Origin: Basidiobolus meristosporus CBS 931.73 | Taxonomy: Eukaryota; Basidiobolomycota; Basidiobolomycetes; Basidiobolales; Basidiobolaceae | Reading direction: 5' to 3' | DNA: 20,345 bases | Assembly (NCBI GenBank): GCA_002104905.1 | Contig: MCFE01001007.1 | Coordinates: forward strand, 1-20,345 | Part shown: in pieces, positions 17,917 to 20,345 of the stretch | Position numbering within the stretch: the stretch's first letter is position 1 | Layout of the letters: every line of letters starts with the position of its first letter | Translations under genes and position numbers: made by a program | Notes under the pieces: generated by a model | Seen by the model: only the letters and a program-made list of their open reading frames with translations | What the model was told of the DNA's origin: nothing | Databases searched by the model: none

Positions 17917-18375
17917 CTAGTATGCAAGATGGTGGAGGGAAGGCTGACCCAGTAGAGTAAAATTGATTCCATTGAAATCATCATTCTTCCCCGGGTTTCC
18001 ACCTTCCAGGGATTTATGGAAGATCAAGTGGTTTCCATCATTATCCTTAATAGTGAATTGAGGATATCCCCACTTGGATTGATTCCACAATATCAACTGT
18101 AGCGCTGGGAAGTCAACGGGAACACACGCATGAAAATAGATGTTCGCCTCTGCTTTTTTACCTATGAATACAGAGCAGAACGTAGGTTCTGAAGAGTCCT
18201 CCTCTGGGTGGTAGCCTTGAGCTCTTCAGTGTAGAATTTTATTGTGACCTTGATTGAGCGAGAGGGGAATTGAGGAATAATCTTCCAGGCGGAACGAGCA
18301 GTTTCTGCGGTCATGACAACACAGCGAAAGCGCAAGTGATATGAAAAGAGCAACGCACCGTAGCAAAGCCAACAT
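17917..18375 (-). pseudogene. Small secreted protein gene with one in-frame TGA
   Basis: A single minus-strand frame of 153 codons runs from ATG 18375 to TAG 17917-17919, interrupted only by TGA at 18226-18228 (codon 50). Residues 1-20 (MLALLRCVALFISLALSLCC) are a textbook signal peptide. The mature part before the stop has RNCSFRLEDYSSIPLSLNQG. After the stop it has HPEEDSSEPTFCSVFIGKKA, then FHACVPVDFPALQLILWNQS, KWGYPQFTIKDNDGNHLIF and a C-terminal NDDFNGINFTLLG. An AATAAA sits directly behind the final stop on the minus strand. Family unknown; the profile is that of a small cysteine-containing secreted or effector-like protein. The 33 nt GT...AG segment over the stop keeps frame but is shorter than any intron here, so a recent nonsense mutation or a base-call error is more likely. 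Confidence 0.65.
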
Positions 18376-18741
18376 GGTGTGACGTTGTTTCTTGTAGAAT
18401 CTAGCTCTAATACCGCGCTTCCAATGAAAGTGATTGACAGTCCTTGCTAGTGGAACTGCAAATACTTTGTTTAATTATTGGCAGAGGAGTAGACAGGGTT
18501 GCTAACTAATTTAATCAATTTGGTCACAGTACATATATTTGTGCGGATAGCTGAAAGTAGCATTTATATTTAAATATATACTTACTCTTGGATGTTTTAC
18601 CATACACATTTACTCTTGTCTTTTTGTTTTATGTACAGGCAATGATGATGTCATGAATCTTTCTTTTTTTCCATGAGGATTTGATCGTTGGAAAACTTGC
18701 TTAAACAACCTGTAATTAGTTTAGTTGATCCCCTTGACGAG
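18376..18741. promoter_or_regulatory. Divergent intergenic region between the secreted-protein pseudogene and SGF29
   Basis: 366 bases separate two divergent start codons. The SGF29-proximal half is AT-rich, with a TATTTAAATATATA run near 18567-18580 and poly-T tracts. Any shared regulation is only inferred from position. Confidence 0.4.
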
Positions 18742-20164
18742 ATGAGCGTAAATGGTAAATATCCGAATTTATACATGATTAATTTAACAAATTAGTTTGA
18801 AATCTTTGTTGTGTATACAGGCATGTCGGTAGAACGAAAGCGTTCAGGCAGATCGCGTACGCACGAGGATCAAGAAGAGATCACCATTTGGGAAAAGACA
18901 TGTCGAGACCTAGGGAAACTAGAGGTCGTTCAACAGGAGGGATTGGACATCTTTGCTCAAATTAACAAACTCCACGAATTAGTTGAAGACGAAGGTAGCA
19001 TTGAATCCAGCCACCCTTTCCACCAAGCTAAAGTCCTTACGCCGTATATAGGCCCGATACAAAGTCTGAATGTAAACTTGGGACGGCTATACAGAGAGGG
19101 TGATGAGAATGTCTCTCGGGAACAGAAGTAATTTCCCAGTATTCACCTATTTCGAAGTCCAAGCCTATTCCTCATAACTCAATCAACCCGAATCATTAGA
19201 TATATAACACACGCCCTCGAAAATCTTGGTATACTAATTGCGTTGAGGGATAACGCGGATCTAGGTATGGAATACGGGCCTTCCGTAAGTTTTATTGACT
19301 TACAAATATTAAATTCTATATAGAACTCAAGCGTAAGAAACGCAAAGATTCTTCCGATAGCGTAAGTAGCTTAGGTAGTCTACCTACCTTCAAAAAGGCC
19401 AAAAGGTAACTCTTTCGCAATACTCAAAGCCCACATATAAACTGAGCCCCAGTTAACTTACTAGCAACACGCACGTTCATGATAATGGAGGAATTATACC
19501 CAAACGTAGCTATGTACGCAGTATCCCTGTTTCTTGCTAGAGGGGTTTGCCAGATACATTGCTGATTACTTTCCCTAGGTTGCCGCCAAAACTCCAAAAA
19601 TCAAAGACAAAAGCCAGGAGTGGATATTAGCAGTCGTGTTGCAATTCCTTCCCGAGAAGAACAAGTAACGCAATGACACTTTTCCCCATGTTAACTATCC
19701 AACGGCCTTGACCAGTTTTGATACAGATATCAAGTTGAAGACGCAGAAGTGGATGAGAACGGCAAACGGATGTAAGTATCTCCATGGCCACTACCACTTG
19801 GACCTGTAGTAGACAACTTTGTGTGTTATAGGAAATATAACCTTCCGTTGCGGAATATCATTCCATTACCCGAGGAGTACGCATTGGATGAGATCTCAGA
19901 GTTTGAGGTTAACCACGTTGTACTGGCGCTATATCCCAATACCACGTGTTTTTACAAAGCAACGGTCGTACTTCCACCAAGCAAGGTATGTATCACTTCT
20001 AATTGGATCCAACGGCAAGGCTCTGACACTCATTGCCACAGATAAGTGAGCCGGAGTATCAAGGAACATACCGGGTTAGTTTTGAGGATGACGATGATGT
20101 TGACCGATTTGTCCCCATCATGTACGTGGTTGATATGCCGAAGAGTCCGAAGCAAAAGAACTAG
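18742..20164 (+). CDS. SGF29: SAGA-associated factor 29 (tandem Tudor reader of H3K4me3), nine exons
   Basis: Exons: 18742-18754, 18821-19127, 19200-19264, 19324-19405, 19465-19513, 19579-19664, 19727-19771, 19832-19985 and 20042-20164. All splice sites are GT-AG and the phases join without a stop to give 307 residues (human SGF29 is 293). Residues about 1-130 form a charged, helical, coiled-coil-like part. A basic patch LKRKKRK follows. The tandem Tudor domain starts near VAAK and EWILAVV. It keeps the acidic strip YQVEDAEVDENG (202-213), the methyl-lysine aromatic residues Y250 and Y257 in ALYPNTTCFY, and F281 in VSFEDDDD. By analogy it recruits the SAGA/ADA acetyltransferase module to H3K4me3 chromatin in the nucleus. 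Exon 5 is the least certain: its GTACGC donor was chosen because it keeps phase and gives a 65 nt intron. Confidence 0.9.
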
Positions 20165-20345
20165 GCTCAGTTCTCGTGGGCTCAGAAGCAGTAGGACTAG
20201 GCGTGAACCTAGCTCAACAAACTTAGATATTAGAGGAAATGCCAGTAATGAATTTTGAAGAATAGCAACATGTTTCCAATGTAGTCAAAGAAATAATCAT
20301 GAACGACGTCAAGTCGGATATACTATAAACGCCCCAAGCCTCCTA
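20165..20345. other. 3' flank of SGF29
   Basis: Probable 3' untranslated region and downstream DNA to the edge of the window. No further gene was seen. Confidence 0.45.

Noticed and set aside
18226-18228. TGA recoded as an amino acid in this genome
   Set aside because: Trp is encoded by TGG in the dehydrogenase, SGF29 and the giant gene, and TGA terminates or breaks other frames here. A mutation or sequence error is simpler.
18811-19131. Stand-alone 106-codon gene starting just before SGF29 exon 2
   Set aside because: Its first codons lie in the intron and its stop is in the next intron. The spliced model explains the segment and continues into the Tudor domain.
19819-20258. Separate small frames over the SGF29 3' exons
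   Set aside because: They cross splice sites and run into intron or 3' flank; only the exon parts in the SGF29 frame match the family.

Overview
The window looks like a nuclear chromosome segment from a fungus, probably an early-diverging filamentous lineage. Three things point there. A SAGA-complex subunit gene is cut by eight 56-72 nt GT-AG introns. A secreted giant repeat protein ends in a CBM19-type chitin-binding module. Several decayed loci resemble fungal gene families (DHA2-type MFS transporter, pepsin-type protease, small secreted protein). Kickxellomycotina (for example insect-gut Harpellales) would fit, but that placement is inference. The standard genetic code fits the intact genes.

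Layout, left to right. 1-2370: the 3' part of a LINE-type retrotransposon, dead by two in-frame stops. It ends in two telomere-like CCCTAA units and abuts a minus-strand MFS transporter pseudogene (2371-2693) that still holds a recognisable 54 nt intron. 3229-4299: an intact, intronless zinc alcohol dehydrogenase of the cinnamyl-alcohol/Adh6 type. 4585-4806: a short coding-like relic on the minus strand. 5396-5882: a palindromic foldback/MITE-like element; a diverged relative lies at about 17241-17673. 6091-7366: a broken plus-strand gene of unrecognised family. 7451-7714: a Thr-rich minus-strand relic. 8037-8419: a relic of a pepsin-type aspartic protease whose second active-site motif reads DTW instead of DTG.

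9060-16580 is the centrepiece: one uninterrupted 2506-codon gene for a secreted Thr/Val/Asp/Lys-rich protein. In order it has a signal peptide, a duplicated 143-residue module, a His/Thr-rich repeat zone with 40-residue units, and about 1600 residues of TVT/DKT repeats. The core of those repeats is about 20 nearly identical 32/33-residue units, each closing with a DSDGAD loop. It ends in a six-cysteine CBM19-like domain. The layout suggests a long stalk carrying a chitin-binding tip, as in a cell-wall protein or a host-cuticle adhesin.

17917-18375 (minus) is a small secreted-protein gene with one in-frame TGA and an otherwise intact frame. 18742-20164 (plus) is SGF29, the H3K4me3-reading SAGA subunit, reconstructed here as nine exons coding for 307 residues.

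No operon-like linkage is expected or seen. Three loci look intact (alcohol dehydrogenase, giant repeat protein, SGF29); they sit among pseudogenes and transposon remnants, as in a repeat-rich, fast-turnover part of a fungal genome.
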